Positions 11,214 through 22,620 of a stretch of 64,000 nucleotides of DNA are shown piece after piece; within the stretch, counting starts at the first letter, position 1; the number at the start of each line of letters is the position of its first letter. The stretch lies in NCBI GenBank assembly GCA_033064195.1, contig JARBJD010000083.1, positions 186,001 through 250,000 of the forward strand, read 5' to 3'. The translations under genes and the position numbers were made by a program. The notes beneath the pieces were generated by a model that made no database searches, had not been told where the DNA came from, and saw nothing but the letters and a program-made list of their open reading frames with translations. This stretch comes from Blattamonas nauphoetae (taxonomy: Eukaryota; Preaxostyla; Oxymonadida).

Positions 11214-14200
11214 GTGAACACTTCGTTCTTTTCGTGTGTTCGCGAAGAGAACTCCGAAACCGAAAAATCGGAATCGTTCACGGACTTCGTCCAGGGCAAC
11301 AGATCCTCCATCGACTCCACTTCTCCCCTCACATCCATCTCGTACACTCTCTGCTCGTTCAACGAAATGACCGCCGCTGTCGGAGGCGGTTTGGGCGGTG
11401 CTGCGATCTACCTGTGTAACTCTTCGGCGTCTCTCACCATCGACCAATGCTTCTTCCACAAATGCACAGTCACCCAGTCCGATGACGATGGAGGCGCAAT
11501 CTTCGTAAGCTACTGGTATAACAGCGTTCATCCAGTTACAATCACAAACACCACCTTCACCGAATGCAGCTCGAGTTTCTCGGATTCTTCCCCAAATTAT
11601 GGTGGAGGTCTCTGCTGCTTGGTTTCCTCGCAAACAACGTTGGACAAGTGCTTCTTTGAATCTTGCAGTTCTCAAGGTGCCGGTGCGGTGTACACGTTCA
11701 GTACGCCGCTCACTCTCTCCAACTGTGCGTTTGTTTTGTGCTCAGCGACATCAAACGGTGGGGCTCTCTTTCTCAACTATCTGCCAAGGATCGACTTCTC
11801 GTTCGTCCAGTTTCGGGAGTGTGTGTGTATTAACGATCGAAGGTCGAAGGACATTTTCTTTCGGGACATGCCGTCTCTACAAATCACATCTGCCATGGTC
11901 AGGTTTTGTGATTCAACTTCTGGCAAGCCAAATGTAATGTTTGACATTGGCTCTCTTAATGACAGCAGACTTGTTCCTCAACTGACCGAAGAGCAAAAGA
12001 CAGGCATTTCGTCGTTCGAAGTGTCGATGGGAGAGGACACAGCAACAATCACGATCAGAACAACAAAAGAAATGAAGGGAACGATGGGAGTGCTGTTGGA
12101 GGGATCGAATGTTCCTCGTCTCGTGCACGTCTCGTTTGGGACAGCAGACATGGAATCGTCAACCGGGACAGTTGAGGTGTCGATTGGATTGGAGGGTGTT
12201 CTCCCCATCATCTCCGAAGGGAAGTCGTACACGATCCGAAGTGCCAGCATTCCTGGCTGGTCCATCGATGCGTCGATTCTGTCAGTCTTCGCAGAACTGG
12301 AAGTGACAAGTGAAGCATCGTTCGAACTGACTGGACGCTTGCTGAAAACAGGAACATATTTGATGAAAGTGAAGGATTCAGAAGACAATAACTTCGCAAT
12401 CTCCCTTTCTCTCTCATCTGGCTCGCTGACCGGAACAAGCCAACTCTCCTCGACAGACTCAACAAAACTGAAATATGAACAAGAATACGAGGTTGTTGAA
12501 GTGTCGTGTGATTCGCAGCCACTCGTCCAGGTGGCATCATTTTCGTTCTCCATTCCCTATCCACCAGCAACACTGACCGGAATCGAGCAAACGGATGGAA
12601 ATGACTCGATGTCGATTGGATTTGTTGGAACAGGATTTGTGGCGTCTGGATACAAAGTGAGAGTGACAGAAGTGGGAGTGGAAGAACCATCGACTCTCAC
12701 AGTTGATCTCCTTCCTTCGTCGGAATCGAGATTGACAGAATGGACAGCCAAACTGTATCCATTTTCGAAAGCAGATCTGAAATATGGAACAGAATACGAA
12801 GTGAGCTCGTTTGTCCCTTCGGATGACAAACAGACCGTTTCAACATCGTCTCTCACATTCCACACGCCCGCTGAACCAGCTCGAATTGAGAAGTGTTTGA
12901 AAGCCGAACTTCATAAAGACAGAACAAAAATTTCTCTCTTCTTCGAGGGAAGAGCACTTCATTCTGAGATGGGATTGATTTGGCTGAAAGATGGATCGAC
13001 ATTCTGGTCTTCTGTTTCGCCTCTCAACGCAACAGATTCGACACACTGTTTTGCTGATTTCTCTGTTTCGAGTTCGGAAAGTGTGGAATCATTGGAATTT
13101 GGGAAGGAATACACAGTGAGCATCAAAACAGGCGAAACAGCTTCATTCATCGTGAACGATGAAATCAAAGCGAGAATTCCTTTCCCTCCTCGTCTTCTCT
13201 CCGCTTCGTTCGCTTTCACCAACACTCTTCTGACATCGTGTTCCGTTTCGTTTGTTGGATCAGACCTGCCAGTTGGGAAAGACTTCCGAGTCACACTCTC
13301 CCCGTCTCTCTCTTTTGTGATTGGCGTGGTTGATGCTGAACATGCTGAATCCTCGCGACTTCGGATTGGATGGCCAGATTCTCTGGAATTCTCGAGGAAC
13401 TACACAATCTCGTCGATTGTTGGATTGGATGAGGATGAAGATGAGATTCTGTTTGATCCTTCGCTCTCCTTCGAAACAGAAGCTGGACCAACGAAGCTGA
13501 CACTGTTTGTTGACTCGTCGTCTGGATCGTTAGAATGGTTTTGTGGGGAAGAGAGCTTGCCGTGCTCAACGATAGAAGCAGCGTGGTGGATTGTTGATGG
13601 AATTGGAGTGTCGAAAGTGACGCTGGACATTGTTCACAACACAACACAATCGACTCCGATTGTGATCTCGAAAGGAATGAAAGTTGGAGTGAAATCAGGA
13701 GAGACGACGAAACCCGAATTGTTTGTCTCTCCGTTGCCAGCCCAGGAAGAAGAGGAAGGAGTGATTTCAGTGATCGAAGCATCGCTGTGGATGAACCAAG
13801 TCGACATTGTCCTCACTGACTCGCCTTCGCTGATCTTCATTCTTGTTGTGAATGGTACTCTGACACTCCAACTCTGTTCGATTGTTGGTTCGACACAATC
13901 TCCCTCTCCGACATTGAATTCTGAGCTCTTCTCTTGTTCGTGGAAGAGTGGAGCGTTCGTTCTCAAAAACTCAACAACCAAGATTGTCTCGTCGTCTTTC
14001 TCGTTGCTCTCATCTGGAGCTGTTTGGATGGAAGGAGGATCGCTGACAGTGGAGACGAGTGCATTCCACGACAACTCGCCTCACGATGCTCTCTTCCCTT
14101 CTGCTCGTCGGAACATCGGCTGCTCGTCTGGAGGAAGGATGATGATTGGGAGTCTGAGTGGAGGAGATGGGACACCGACAAGCCCTTCGCCGTGGATCTC

Positions 14201-15116
14201 GCAAAACGACTGTACGATGGAAGGACTGGAATCGATTCGTTCTGCTCCTCTCTTCATCCCAACACTCTCGTCTTCGGAATCGTCGAGCGAGTTCTCAAAG
14301 AAGAACAAGACATTCTCGATGTGGATTGTTGGATCGACACTGATTCCGTGTGGTCTGTGTTTGGAAGTGTTTGAGATTGTTTCATCGAAATCGGAGACTG
14401 TGGGAAGAGCGAAATTGTTTGATCTGTCTTCGGAATCGACGGAATGGAAGAACGAAACTCACATCTGCGTTTCGATCTCGTCGTCTTCTCTCTCTTCTCT
14501 GGATTCGTCACTGGAATGGCGTGGTCGTCTCTTGTTTGGTTCACACTCAACACCGACATCGGACTCATCGTCGGAATCAGAATCGTTCTCATCAGAATTA
14601 TTGCGAACATCAGAATCATTCCAAATCCAGACTTCGATCTCGGAACGTCGTTCTCAAAGTGTGAAAGAGAACATGAAATGGTGGCTTCCTCTCGTGATCG
14701 CGCTCTGTGTCCTCGTTCTTCTTTTGATGGTTGTGGTGTTCGTGTGCTGGCGTCGCCACAGAATGGGAGAAATGAAGAACAAAGAGAAGATGAAAACCAC
14801 AGAAATGGTCGAAGAAGATGAAGCACAACTTGCACTGGAACAGAAACTGGAAGGAACGATCAGCGAAAACAGTGTTGACCAACTGATCAAGATGAACCAA
14901 ACAGTGAGACCGCAGCAAGTCAACGAGAAAGAAGCATCGGAGACACTTCCGATGGAGAAACAGCGATTTGTGGAAGTGTTGGGAGAGAGCGGAGAGATTG
15001 GTGTTGTTGATTGGACGAACGCGGACCCACTGTTTGACATTCTCCACCGACCAGAAAAGCAGAGATCGTTTGACAAGCGAATGATGTCAGTCCGAGTTGC
15101 GAAGATTCTTGAATGA
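11214..15116 (+). CDS. Main segment of the beta-helix receptor gene: beta-helix, tandem beta-sandwich repeats, transmembrane helix
   Basis: A 1,300-codon frame. 11214-11960 is beta-helix: Cys/Gly-rich strands such as GGAIYLCNSSASLTIDQCFF and GGALFLNY. 11960-13480 holds five diverged repeats of about 85-100 residues, each ending in a block like KYGTEYEVSS, EFGKEYTVSI or EFSRNYTISS, probably beta-sandwich domains. 13490-14560 is a second beta-helix with the shared module FPSARRNIGCSS (14090-14130) and LIPCGLCLEVFEI (14340-14380), also present in the second beta-helix gene. A strongly hydrophobic helix (LPLVIALCVLVLLLMVVVFV) followed by CWRRHR at 14685-14760 is a stop-transfer transmembrane segment. 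The tail from 14760 is charged and cytoplasmic, ending at the kinase-like region. TGA at 15114-15116. The frame opens a few codons earlier inside the 1.1-kb element. Confidence 0.75.
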   Translation: MNTSFFSCVREENSETEKSESFTDFVQGNRSSIDSTSPLTSISYTLCSFNEMTAAVGGGLGGAAIYLCNSSASLTIDQCFFHKCTVTQSDDDGGAIFVSYWYNSVHPVTITNTTFTECSSSFSDSSPNYGGGLCCLVSSQTTLDKCFFESCSSQGAGAVYTFSTPLTLSNCAFVLCSATSNGGALFLNYLPRIDFSFVQFRECVCINDRRSKDIFFRDMPSLQITSAMVRFCDSTSGKPNVMFDIGSLNDSRLVPQLTEEQKTGISSFEVSMGEDTATITIRTTKEMKGTMGVLLEGSNVPRLVHVSFGTADMESSTGTVEVSIGLEGVLPIISEGKSYTIRSASIPGWSIDASILSVFAELEVTSEASFELTGRLLKTGTYLMKVKDSEDNNFAISLSLSSGSLTGTSQLSSTDSTKLKYEQEYEVVEVSCDSQPLVQVASFSFSIPYPPATLTGIEQTDGNDSMSIGFVGTGFVASGYKVRVTEVGVEEPSTLTVDLLPSSESRLTEWTAKLYPFSKADLKYGTEYEVSSFVPSDDKQTVSTSSLTFHTPAEPARIEKCLKAELHKDRTKISLFFEGRALHSEMGLIWLKDGSTFWSSVSPLNATDSTHCFADFSVSSSESVESLEFGKEYTVSIKTGETASFIVNDEIKARIPFPPRLLSASFAFTNTLLTSCSVSFVGSDLPVGKDFRVTLSPSLSFVIGVVDAEHAESSRLRIGWPDSLEFSRNYTISSIVGLDEDEDEILFDPSLSFETEAGPTKLTLFVDSSSGSLEWFCGEESLPCSTIEAAWWIVDGIGVSKVTLDIVHNTTQSTPIVISKGMKVGVKSGETTKPELFVSPLPAQEEEEGVISVIEASLWMNQVDIVLTDSPSLIFILVVNGTLTLQLCSIVGSTQSPSPTLNSELFSCSWKSGAFVLKNSTTKIVSSSFSLLSSGAVWMEGGSLTVETSAFHDNSPHDALFPSARRNIGCSSGGRMMIGSLSGGDGTPTSPSPWISQNDCTMEGLESIRSAPLFIPTLSSSESSSEFSKKNKTFSMWIVGSTLIPCGLCLEVFEIVSSKSETVGRAKLFDLSSESTEWKNETHICVSISSSSLSSLDSSLEWRGRLLFGSHSTPTSDSSSESESFSSELLRTSESFQIQTSISERRSQSVKENMKWWLPLVIALCVLVLLLMVVVFVCWRRHRMGEMKNKEKMKTTEMVEEDEAQLALEQKLEGTISENSVDQLIKMNQTVRPQQVNEKEASETLPMEKQRFVEVLGESGEIGVVDWTNADPLFDILHRPEKQRSFDKRMMSVRVAKILE

Positions 15117-15707
15117 ATCTGGAAGGAGCACAAGAACAGTAGAATTGTGACGTGCTTCTCACCACACTGGGTGTTAGTGAACAATTCGTCGGTTCTGCTT
15201 CGATTAGCTCCGATTGGGGAAGATCGGGAAGAGACCGAAGTGAAGAACGAAAACGAAATACCAGAACAAGAACATGAACAGCAGCCGGAGTGTAAGAAGT
15301 CTTTTTTCGGGGGGAGGCTCTCAGCTCCGACAGGAAAGGCAGCTGAGGGCCTTCGATGGCGAGCACCTGAGATTGGAGCGTGGAGTGGGGAGAAGATTGA
15401 TGGAGAGTCGGCGCTCGTGTTCAGTCTTGGTCTTGTTCTTTGGGAGATCTGGACTGGAGAAGTGCCGTGGAAAGAGATGGACGAAGCGAATGCGGGGCGT
15501 CAGAACGAGGGAGGAGTTCAGCCGAACATGAAACTTGTATTGGACGAAGGGATTCGGAGTCTGATCTCGCAGAGCCTCTCGCTGGACCCGAAGGAGCGGC
15601 CGAGTCTGAAATCAGTTGTGGGAGTGCTGTGCTCTTTAGAGGCAGCAGACGAAGACGAAGACGCTGGGAATCGGAAAGCGAGCGATCAACTCGGGATCCG
15701 ATCGTGA
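15117..15707 (+). CDS. Kinase-like C-lobe of the beta-helix receptor gene, downstream of an in-frame TGA
   Basis: It continues in the same frame directly after TGA 15114-15116 and runs to TGA 15705-15707. Kinase C-lobe features: FSPHWVLV where the HRD catalytic loop should be, LLRLAPI in place of DFG, a clear activation-segment end LRWRAPE (15350-15372), then VFSLGLVLWEIWTGEVPW (15418-15474) and SLDPKERPSL (15580-15609), the usual subdomains IX-XI. Without HRD Asp and DFG Asp it cannot be a normal kinase; other members of this protein family, as I recall them, are similarly degenerate. A GTG at 15147 is the first possible start after the stop but is not credible in a eukaryote. The TGA could be a true nonsense mutation or a sequencing error. 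Confidence 0.65.
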   Translation: MWKEHKNSRIVTCFSPHWVLVNNSSVLLRLAPIGEDREETEVKNENEIPEQEHEQQPECKKSFFGGRLSAPTGKAAEGLRWRAPEIGAWSGEKIDGESALVFSLGLVLWEIWTGEVPWKEMDEANAGRQNEGGVQPNMKLVLDEGIRSLISQSLSLDPKERPSLKSVVGVLCSLEAADEDEDAGNRKASDQLGIRS

Positions 15708-16494
15708 TTCTCACTCATTCTTCTTCAGTTTTATTCTCTTGATTTTCGATGAGCGATGGATTTCATATCTTCTTTCTATCTTTCCTCTTCTGTAATTTCC
15801 TTGCTTCAGTTCAATTCGCATTCGCTTTTCCGTTTCATCTCACTCTCTTTCCATCAACTTCGCTCTCGAACCTATCCGACCGAACTATCTCTCTTCACGT
15901 CCGCCAAAGCCAGTCCGACTCTGCCATCCCATCAACGATGTCATGTCACACACGCGACACTCTTCACTTGATCCGACACTATTTGTGTTGTGTGGTTCTT
16001 GTTTTGGATGGCAGTGTTGGGTTTCTTCTTCACTGGCTCTCACCTCATCTCTCGCATCCTCTTCGCCTGTCGAGTCTTCTGCCTTCGACCAGACCTCGTG
16101 TTGTGTGGTAGGGGATGCGAGACTCTTCTTTGCCGTTGTGGTGTTTGTTGTGGCTTGCCATCATTTCGTCTTCTTTCCCACATCACCCACTTCTCATCTC
16201 TTTCTAACACTCAAACATCTCGTCGTCTTGAGCGAGATTGTTCCATTGTTTGTCATTTTTTGTTGTTTTGATTATGTTTTGGTGTTTCACCCGTGAATGA
16301 AACGTTGCTTTCGCTGCATCTTCCACGCCACACCACATCTCATTCAATTCACACTTTTTTTGAATCTTGATTTCGCATATGGTTTGTCATTGGGCACAAG
16401 ACTGAGACACTTTTCGCTTACGAGATTGCACACCGATCCAGAGGAAGTGTTTGCGATTTCACTGCTAAAAATACGACACTATGGCTAGATCAAA
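15708..16494. other. Intergenic, T/C-rich, no supported gene
   Basis: 787 bases between two beta-helix genes. Strongly pyrimidine-rich on the plus strand, which leaves several overlapping frames of 60-120 codons made of Ser/Phe/Leu; none has a recognisable motif or a consistent frame. Likely 3' and 5' flanking sequence. Confidence 0.5.
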
Positions 16495-17409
16495 ATGTCA
16501 ATTCTTCTCATTTTCTTTTTTGCTGTACGAAGTTCGTTTGTCGAACATCCATCATGCCATCCTCCACATACCTCCATTTTGGAGGGTGACAACGGATTCC
16601 AAAGTTCTTCGTCACTCAACATCATCACAGATCCAATCATCTCGCTAACTTCTCCATATATGATAGTTAATTCTCTTTCTGAATTCCACACCTCCTGCGA
16701 CACTACTATTGTTACAAACACGTTCGGGTTTCAAGGGAATACCCTCCTGTTCATGTCAAATGGAACATTCATTGCCGAAGGCTTCCGTTTTAAAACAGAC
16801 AAGCAGTATCACTTTGCCAACGTCACCAAGAATTCTCATCTCTCCCTCTCTGATGCCCTCGTGCTCGTTGGGAGTTCGATCCAGTCTATTCTCGAGATTG
16901 ATGAATCGACTGTCATTCTGACGTCTGTCCGGATGATGTCAAACACAGCTCATCTCCCTCAAATTTCGTCATATTCTCCAAACGGGGGAACTCTATCGAT
17001 CATTGCGTCAACAATCTCATCTCTTATCTCTTCCACCCAGAATCAACTTCTCCCCCATCCCAACCTCACAACAACCACCCTCGTCAATTCCGTCGTCTCC
17101 AACATCACTTCCCAGGATATCTCATATTCTCCTGAAGGATTGATTGATTGTCTGTCCAGCAGCCCACAGCCACGAATCGGTTTTGTGGAAGATCGACTGA
17201 CACCAGAAGAAACAGCACAATACTTCCCATTTTTCACGGTCAACAAGTTGATCCTGGCCAACGATGGAGTCGACGAATTGTACTGTGGGTACGACTATAA
17301 AGCAAAGGGGGACTGCAAAACAATCACTTACGCCGTTCAGAACTTGAAGGCTGATAAATCAGATCCATTTTATTATCTCTCCATCCGAAACACAGTTGGG
17401 CGATTCTGA
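16495..17409 (+). CDS. N-terminal segment of a second beta-helix gene, with signal peptide
   Basis: 304 codons from ATG 16495 to TGA 17407-17409. MSILLIFFFAVRSSF is a convincing signal peptide. Ser/Thr/Asn-rich beta-strand repeats follow, then the block LILANDGVDELYCGYDYKA (17247-17303) with CKTITYAV, which I recall as a frequent module of oxymonad beta-helix proteins just before a new helix domain. The frame stops at VGRF just after that module, and the homologous continuation appears to resume at 18233, so the gene is probably broken here. Predicted secreted or cell-surface, no enzymatic motif. Confidence 0.7.
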   Translation: MSILLIFFFAVRSSFVEHPSCHPPHTSILEGDNGFQSSSSLNIITDPIISLTSPYMIVNSLSEFHTSCDTTIVTNTFGFQGNTLLFMSNGTFIAEGFRFKTDKQYHFANVTKNSHLSLSDALVLVGSSIQSILEIDESTVILTSVRMMSNTAHLPQISSYSPNGGTLSIIASTISSLISSTQNQLLPHPNLTTTTLVNSVVSNITSQDISYSPEGLIDCLSSSPQPRIGFVEDRLTPEETAQYFPFFTVNKLILANDGVDELYCGYDYKAKGDCKTITYAVQNLKADKSDPFYYLSIRNTVGRF

Positions 17410-18232
17410 ATGAAAGGACGCGTGCGTTACAACTCCGTCAACATTTGAAAGATCGTTGAGAAAGCTATTCATCTCCCAGGAACAATCAAAATCTCCATCT
17501 TGAAGGTTTATATTATCTCTTTTTTTTCATTTTCACTCACTTTTCTACAAATTCAAAGATCAGGTGACTCATTCTCCATCAAACAACTTTAATCGGTCAG
17601 ATCGATGATTGAACCGACCTTATACCGTGTATTGCATGCGATTCTTTTGGTTTGTGTCATTTATTTCGTTCACATTGACAGACACTCAGCACTTTTTTCA
17701 GGTGAGACGGATCGTGTCTAACAGGCAGAAAACAATCTGGCCTGTTCACCTATCTGATGCTTTCTCCTGTTTTCACTCGATCATGTATCTTTTGTCATGA
17801 ATTTCTCATCTTATAGATCACAAACTGACACGGACTTGTTGATCGTCCTCCTTGTCCTCTAATTCAGATCAATCTCAATTTCCCTTCACTTTATATCTCA
17901 AACCACCTTAATTGGATATGTCTCTCCAATTCTTAAGTCTAAATTCATCAATCTTGTCGAATCTTCCGATCCGCACTTTTCACGTCTTTTTCTTCAATAG
18001 ATGTATTTGTATTGGTTCTCTCACACAGAATAGGGTTTTTACGTTGTTTTACATCATTTCTCCATTTTTCAACTTGTTCTGTGATAAAAAGTGTGCAAAA
18101 GTGTCCGGATCAAAAAATGGCTTTATCGAACGCGATCCTACTTGAAATCCAGTAATTCACTCTTTTTCTGTCGACTAAACAGATGAACGGTAATTGTGCA
18201 AAAAATGATTTTTTGGGACGCACCATAGTGTT
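17410..18232. other. 823-base non-coding gap within the second beta-helix gene
   Basis: No frame over 77 codons in any reading; AT/T-rich. It separates two segments that look like parts of one protein. No terminal inverted repeats or flanking duplication were found, so I cannot say whether it is an inserted element, decayed coding sequence or the spacer between two genes. Confidence 0.4.
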
Positions 18233-19252
18233 TTGCGACCTTTCAAAGAGAATCGCCCAGTTGACAATCCAATCTACCCAGTCGACACTTCCATATCAAA
18301 CCAATTCAACAAAATTGAAGTCCGTAGCAATGATCCTGAATCTGTTGGTCACATTTCATGTGAGTTGCCGTTGACTTACCTGTCAAGCACAGCCCTTGGT
18401 TACCACCACCGATTTCGTGATCTCTACATCCACCACTTCACTAACACTGACAGCAATGTGCAGGCAATGTTCAAAGTGGACGGTGGGAGCTTGGATGTTA
18501 TCCACTGTTCGTTGGATGGATGCGAAACAGACACCAACCCAACTCAGATCACAGCCCACTTTTTCAAAGTTAATTCTGGAGAAGTGTCATGCTCCAAGCT
18601 TTCCGTCATGGGTTTGTCATTTGTTGGCGCAAAACTGATCGATACAACGTCATACACATCGTTTTCTGTCACCGATTCAGAATTTGCTTCCCTCACCTCA
18701 GACTCCACATTGATCAGCCTGAAAGACTCGTCTGACACAACAGGAGCCAAGCAAGCATCAATCTCTCACTCAAACTTTACCACAATCGCCTGCACAGGAG
18801 GCGATGGAGGAGTTGTGTCAGCTGTCCTCACCACTGGACAATCCCTCACACTCACCTCGATCGTCTTCATCGACATCACGTGCAGCTCAGCCACAGCGAA
18901 AGGAGGAGCGGTGTTTGCCTCTCTCGACTCCTCTGCATCTCTCCACATCGTTTCGTGCACGTTCAAGGGATGTGTTGCCACTGACACCTCGTCTGGGTCG
19001 AACTCGACGGGTGGAGGAATGCGATTGATGTTTCTGTTGTCGTTCTCTGGGAAGTTCTCCATCTCATCACCAGTCTTCGACACGCCAACCACAAACAACG
19101 CGGATTATGGGAAGGATCTCTTCATCTCATCGTATAATCTCAACCAACACATCGGAACAGACTCGATCAGCTTCGATTACACAGTCGACACAGTCAAAGA
19201 TCGGTTCCTATGTGCTCATTCTGACGACCCATCTGACGTCATGTGGATCGGA
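18233..19252 (+). CDS. Middle segment of the second beta-helix gene
   Basis: 340 codons open from about 18233 (a TTG, so the true start lies elsewhere; ATGs at 18332 and later are possible) to the edge of DIRS-like copy 2. Typical beta-helix repeats: FKVDGGSLDVIHCSLDGC, SLTLTSIVFIDITC, GGAVFASLDSSASLHIVSCT. The pattern x-Cys-Ser-hydrophobic recurs about every 25-30 residues. The last host codon is GGA 19250-19252 after DVMWI, and the frame resumes at GAC 23848. Predicted extracellular. Confidence 0.65.
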
Positions 19253-22200
19253 GGTGTTCCCTCCGCTCACACCATAACCAAACCAGGGCCATCAACTGTT
19301 GAGTCTAACAACGGGGAAGTGGAAGAATGGGTGGCCCGATCAAACTACACAAACAAACTACTAAGATTTTTACAGCAAGTTTACCGAGACTATTTTCGTC
19401 CTTCCTCAAAAATAAGCTTCTAGTTCCTGTATTTTCAACGAATGCGTGGTTGAATCCATCGTTTTGATTCACCAATTGTCCCGATGACAGCCGACAAGAA
19501 ACGAGTCCTCCAGGAGAAAGACAAAACTAACTTTGTCAGCACTCAAGACAGTGCTAGTGACAAGAATCAAAATTGTAGAATTCATCACGGAAGTCATCAA
19601 TTTGAGCCTCGACAAAAACACCAGTGACCATTCTTCAGAAGTCACTGGATCGATCATGTTATACAACAGGCTTCAAGTGCACTCAAGATAGTGCCAACAA
19701 CATCTCAACAAGTACTACTGTTTTTGGGACGAAAGGAACAACGCATCACAACCACGAACAAATGATGCAACGAAGATGGACGAAAATACTACTCGGAGCA
19801 ACAAAAGATGAAGAACAAATCAATGACGATTCAATTCATTAGTTCAATCATGTTCATATGACAACAACGACGGGGTAAATGAATACAGACTCGTCCGGAT
19901 GCGATCAACAACAACAGCGTCAACCTCAGATTGTACAAGGAATTTGAAGGAAAACATATCTACAGCAGCAAACAGACCGCAGCGAGTGTATATGACGAGG
20001 GGATCGACTGATATCAGATTCCAGACGACGCATCCGCCGACGCGAAGCAATGTGTCTTCCAGACACAGTTGACTTAGGGTGAAGTCACCTCCATCCAGTA
20101 AAGTGGAGTACGTCACAAATATCCCGATTCGGCAGGGTTCAGTCACCACATGATGACGTCCTTTCGATCCATCCAATTTGGGTTGAAGAACCTTACAGGA
20201 TTCCGGAAACGTGCAGCAGCATCCTTCTTTCGAACAAGAGCAATTGATATACAGTTAACAACGCACAGACGTGATAGTTTCTCTACGACACGACAACACA
20301 AGTGTTTGCCAGTCAGATCCAGAAAGCTTAAGATCACATCAATACTCTCCTCGAAAAGCTGCAATCATCTCGAACAGGTTATCATATATCAAGATATTGT
20401 ACAGAAATCGTCCAAACGGCGATGAAGTCAGGCGAACACCCTGGGAGCTCCATTTCCGAGTTACCTCGATTAACTCACAATTCCCCACACTTTCACAGCA
20501 TCATTTCTCAATACAAGCATCGTTGGTGTCGGAATATCCCAGTGCCCGATCGAAGAGTGGGCTCATCAAGAAACTGTCAAGGGACAAAACTACCGCCTCA
20601 TGAAATGGATAGTGTTCGTTCCAATACCAAAATGTCATGTCAGAATTCGTTGTAATGACTAAAAATGACGGAACACTGTCAATCATTCCATACCCGTTCC
20701 ACAATTCGCGTCTTCCAAACATCCAGCGAAACAATCAATAAACTCGAATGGTTGCACATTATTCGAACAAATATTTGGTGCGATACGTCGAAAAGTTCAG
20801 TCTCGACGGAAGGGTCTATTTGAAGTGCACATATCACTCAGTTCAGTCTCACCACATTCTCATACGCTGTACTTCAGCCTTCTTGCCAGATCAAGAACGT
20901 ACTGAGTTTGACCCATGAATTATCGCAGTTTTCGAGAGCATATCTTGTTGTTCAAGCGTTATCACTTGTGAACTCTTGTTCCCAATACGAATAGAAAATG
21001 TGGAGATTGTTGACATCCTCCTTGGCCACAACAAGGCCTTCGATCTCCGAAAGAATCTCACAATGACGGTCTCAAGCCACCCGTAGTGCAATTGGACGGT
21101 TCATTCAGCAGGTGAGATCTGGGTTTGGGCGCATTGTCGAAGAACCGAGGCAAAACGCTCGTAACTCTGAATTGTTAAGACGATGTCCTGAGTGGAAAAG
21201 ATGTGTAGATCGCTCACGGCTGGGAGATTAACACCTCAAGTTCAGAAATCGTCGACGACGATCATTTGTCGTCTCTGGCATCGGAATGGGCAAGTGTCAA
21301 GATATGGTTTCTCTGAGCCACTACACCATCAAAGGAATTGGCACAAGACATTCACCAATGAATAGCATGAAACAATGAGCACGAAAGTGATGGACATCCA
21401 CATCACAGTTGGAAACGGCAGAGATGGATATATTGGAGTTGCCTGATTGCCTTTCACGGCGACTTGCGCTTCCGACAGCTGCGCAAATCACCTCTCAACC
21501 ATGCTCAATGATGGGAGGGAGGACCAGACCAAGAGCAGAACGATTGTGAGAGTCAGCCACAACCACATCAATACGACGAGTGGAAGCACCCTATTCAGAT
21601 TCAAAAGTTCAGCTTCGACTCCTCCAGATACGGGGGAGTTGACCAAGTATGATTGTTGCCACCCCAACAACGGACTCAACGGATACGTTTGGATCACTCA
21701 ATCTCCAATTCAGTAGCGTCAAAGTCGAGATCAAATCAAATGATGAGAAGTAGTCGTCCACCAAGTAACAGTTAGTGGGCAGCAATCTCATTGGTGATGT
21801 GTCTGAGCTGAACACATTCTTTCCCTTCATGGTTGCTCCTTCCGCTTTCGATAGCTGAATCGAGTATGAAGAGGAACAAGGCTTCGCGCACACCTAATTC
21901 AACCACAGACATGAGGCATGAACAGCTGCTGACTCCACTGCTGATGAATAAGATTCCGTCGCCTCAGGCGGATGATGGACAGTCTCAGAATTGACCAAGC
22001 AACTGTGCCATCTCTCGTCCTCTACAATTACGCACCTGAAATGGAGAAGAACACTCCACACCAACGACAGACGGTGATTGATCATAAGTCACATCGATTG
22101 AAAGAATACAAAAGCAAGGCGTCGTCTAACTTCGAGGCAGTCATCGACTATTCAATCAGCTAGACACTTCTCAACTGTACGCAACGGCTCAATTTCAAAA

Positions 22201-22620
22201 CCAGGCGTGGTGGGAGGAGAGAAAGAAGATCATTCTTCGTGAAGCATGAAGAAGAGGTGAATATCATCGCATTCAGGATGAATATTAGGCACAATATGTT
22301 CATTTGTATCCCACACGAATGGCTTAACTCAGACGACAACCCGGTAGTCGTGAAGCGTTCGAATCAAGAGATCGTTGCAACGAGTCCATCGCGATCCCAT
22401 CGATTGTTCGTTCGACAATCAAATGTTCATCAAGACGAGAAGGAGATGGAAGAGGCATCAATGCTGAAATGATCATCGTACAGTCGGGCGGTGATGCATC
22501 TCATGTGTTCATCAGAAAGTGTTTGAAGCAGAGGTTGCGGTGGATGGACAGGTGAGGAAAGAAGGAAAGACATTCACCTCGGTGATGGATGAAGTTGGAA
22601 CCAGGTCCGAAAGAGATGAC

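Larger units (their letters stand above)
4728..15707 (+). pseudogene. Beta-helix receptor-like pseudokinase gene, interrupted by two insertions
   Basis: Host gene seen as coding segments 4728-5315, 9770-10114 and 11214-15707 in one consistent frame, separated by a DIRS-like element (5316-9769) and a TIR element (10115-11209). Without the insertions it would encode about 1,800 residues: possible signal peptide, beta-helix repeats, five tandem beta-sandwich-like repeats, a second beta-helix, one transmembrane segment and a kinase-fold tail. This is the layout of a type I receptor kinase; from memory, oxymonads have many such genes. The kinase tail lacks the catalytic residues, so at best it is a pseudokinase. 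An in-frame TGA at 15114-15116 also interrupts it. Introns removing whole mobile elements are unlikely, so it is called a pseudogene; a recent insertion allele with an intact homologue elsewhere is possible. Confidence 0.75.

Noticed and set aside
11127-11675. 182-codon minus-strand frame
   Set aside because: Antisense to the beta-helix gene and crosses the edge of the 1.1-kb element; its VRIRNEY similarity to 10116-10150 is simply the terminal inverted repeat.
17410-18232. Third inserted element in the second beta-helix gene
   Set aside because: No inverted ends, no duplication and no precise frame restoration could be shown.
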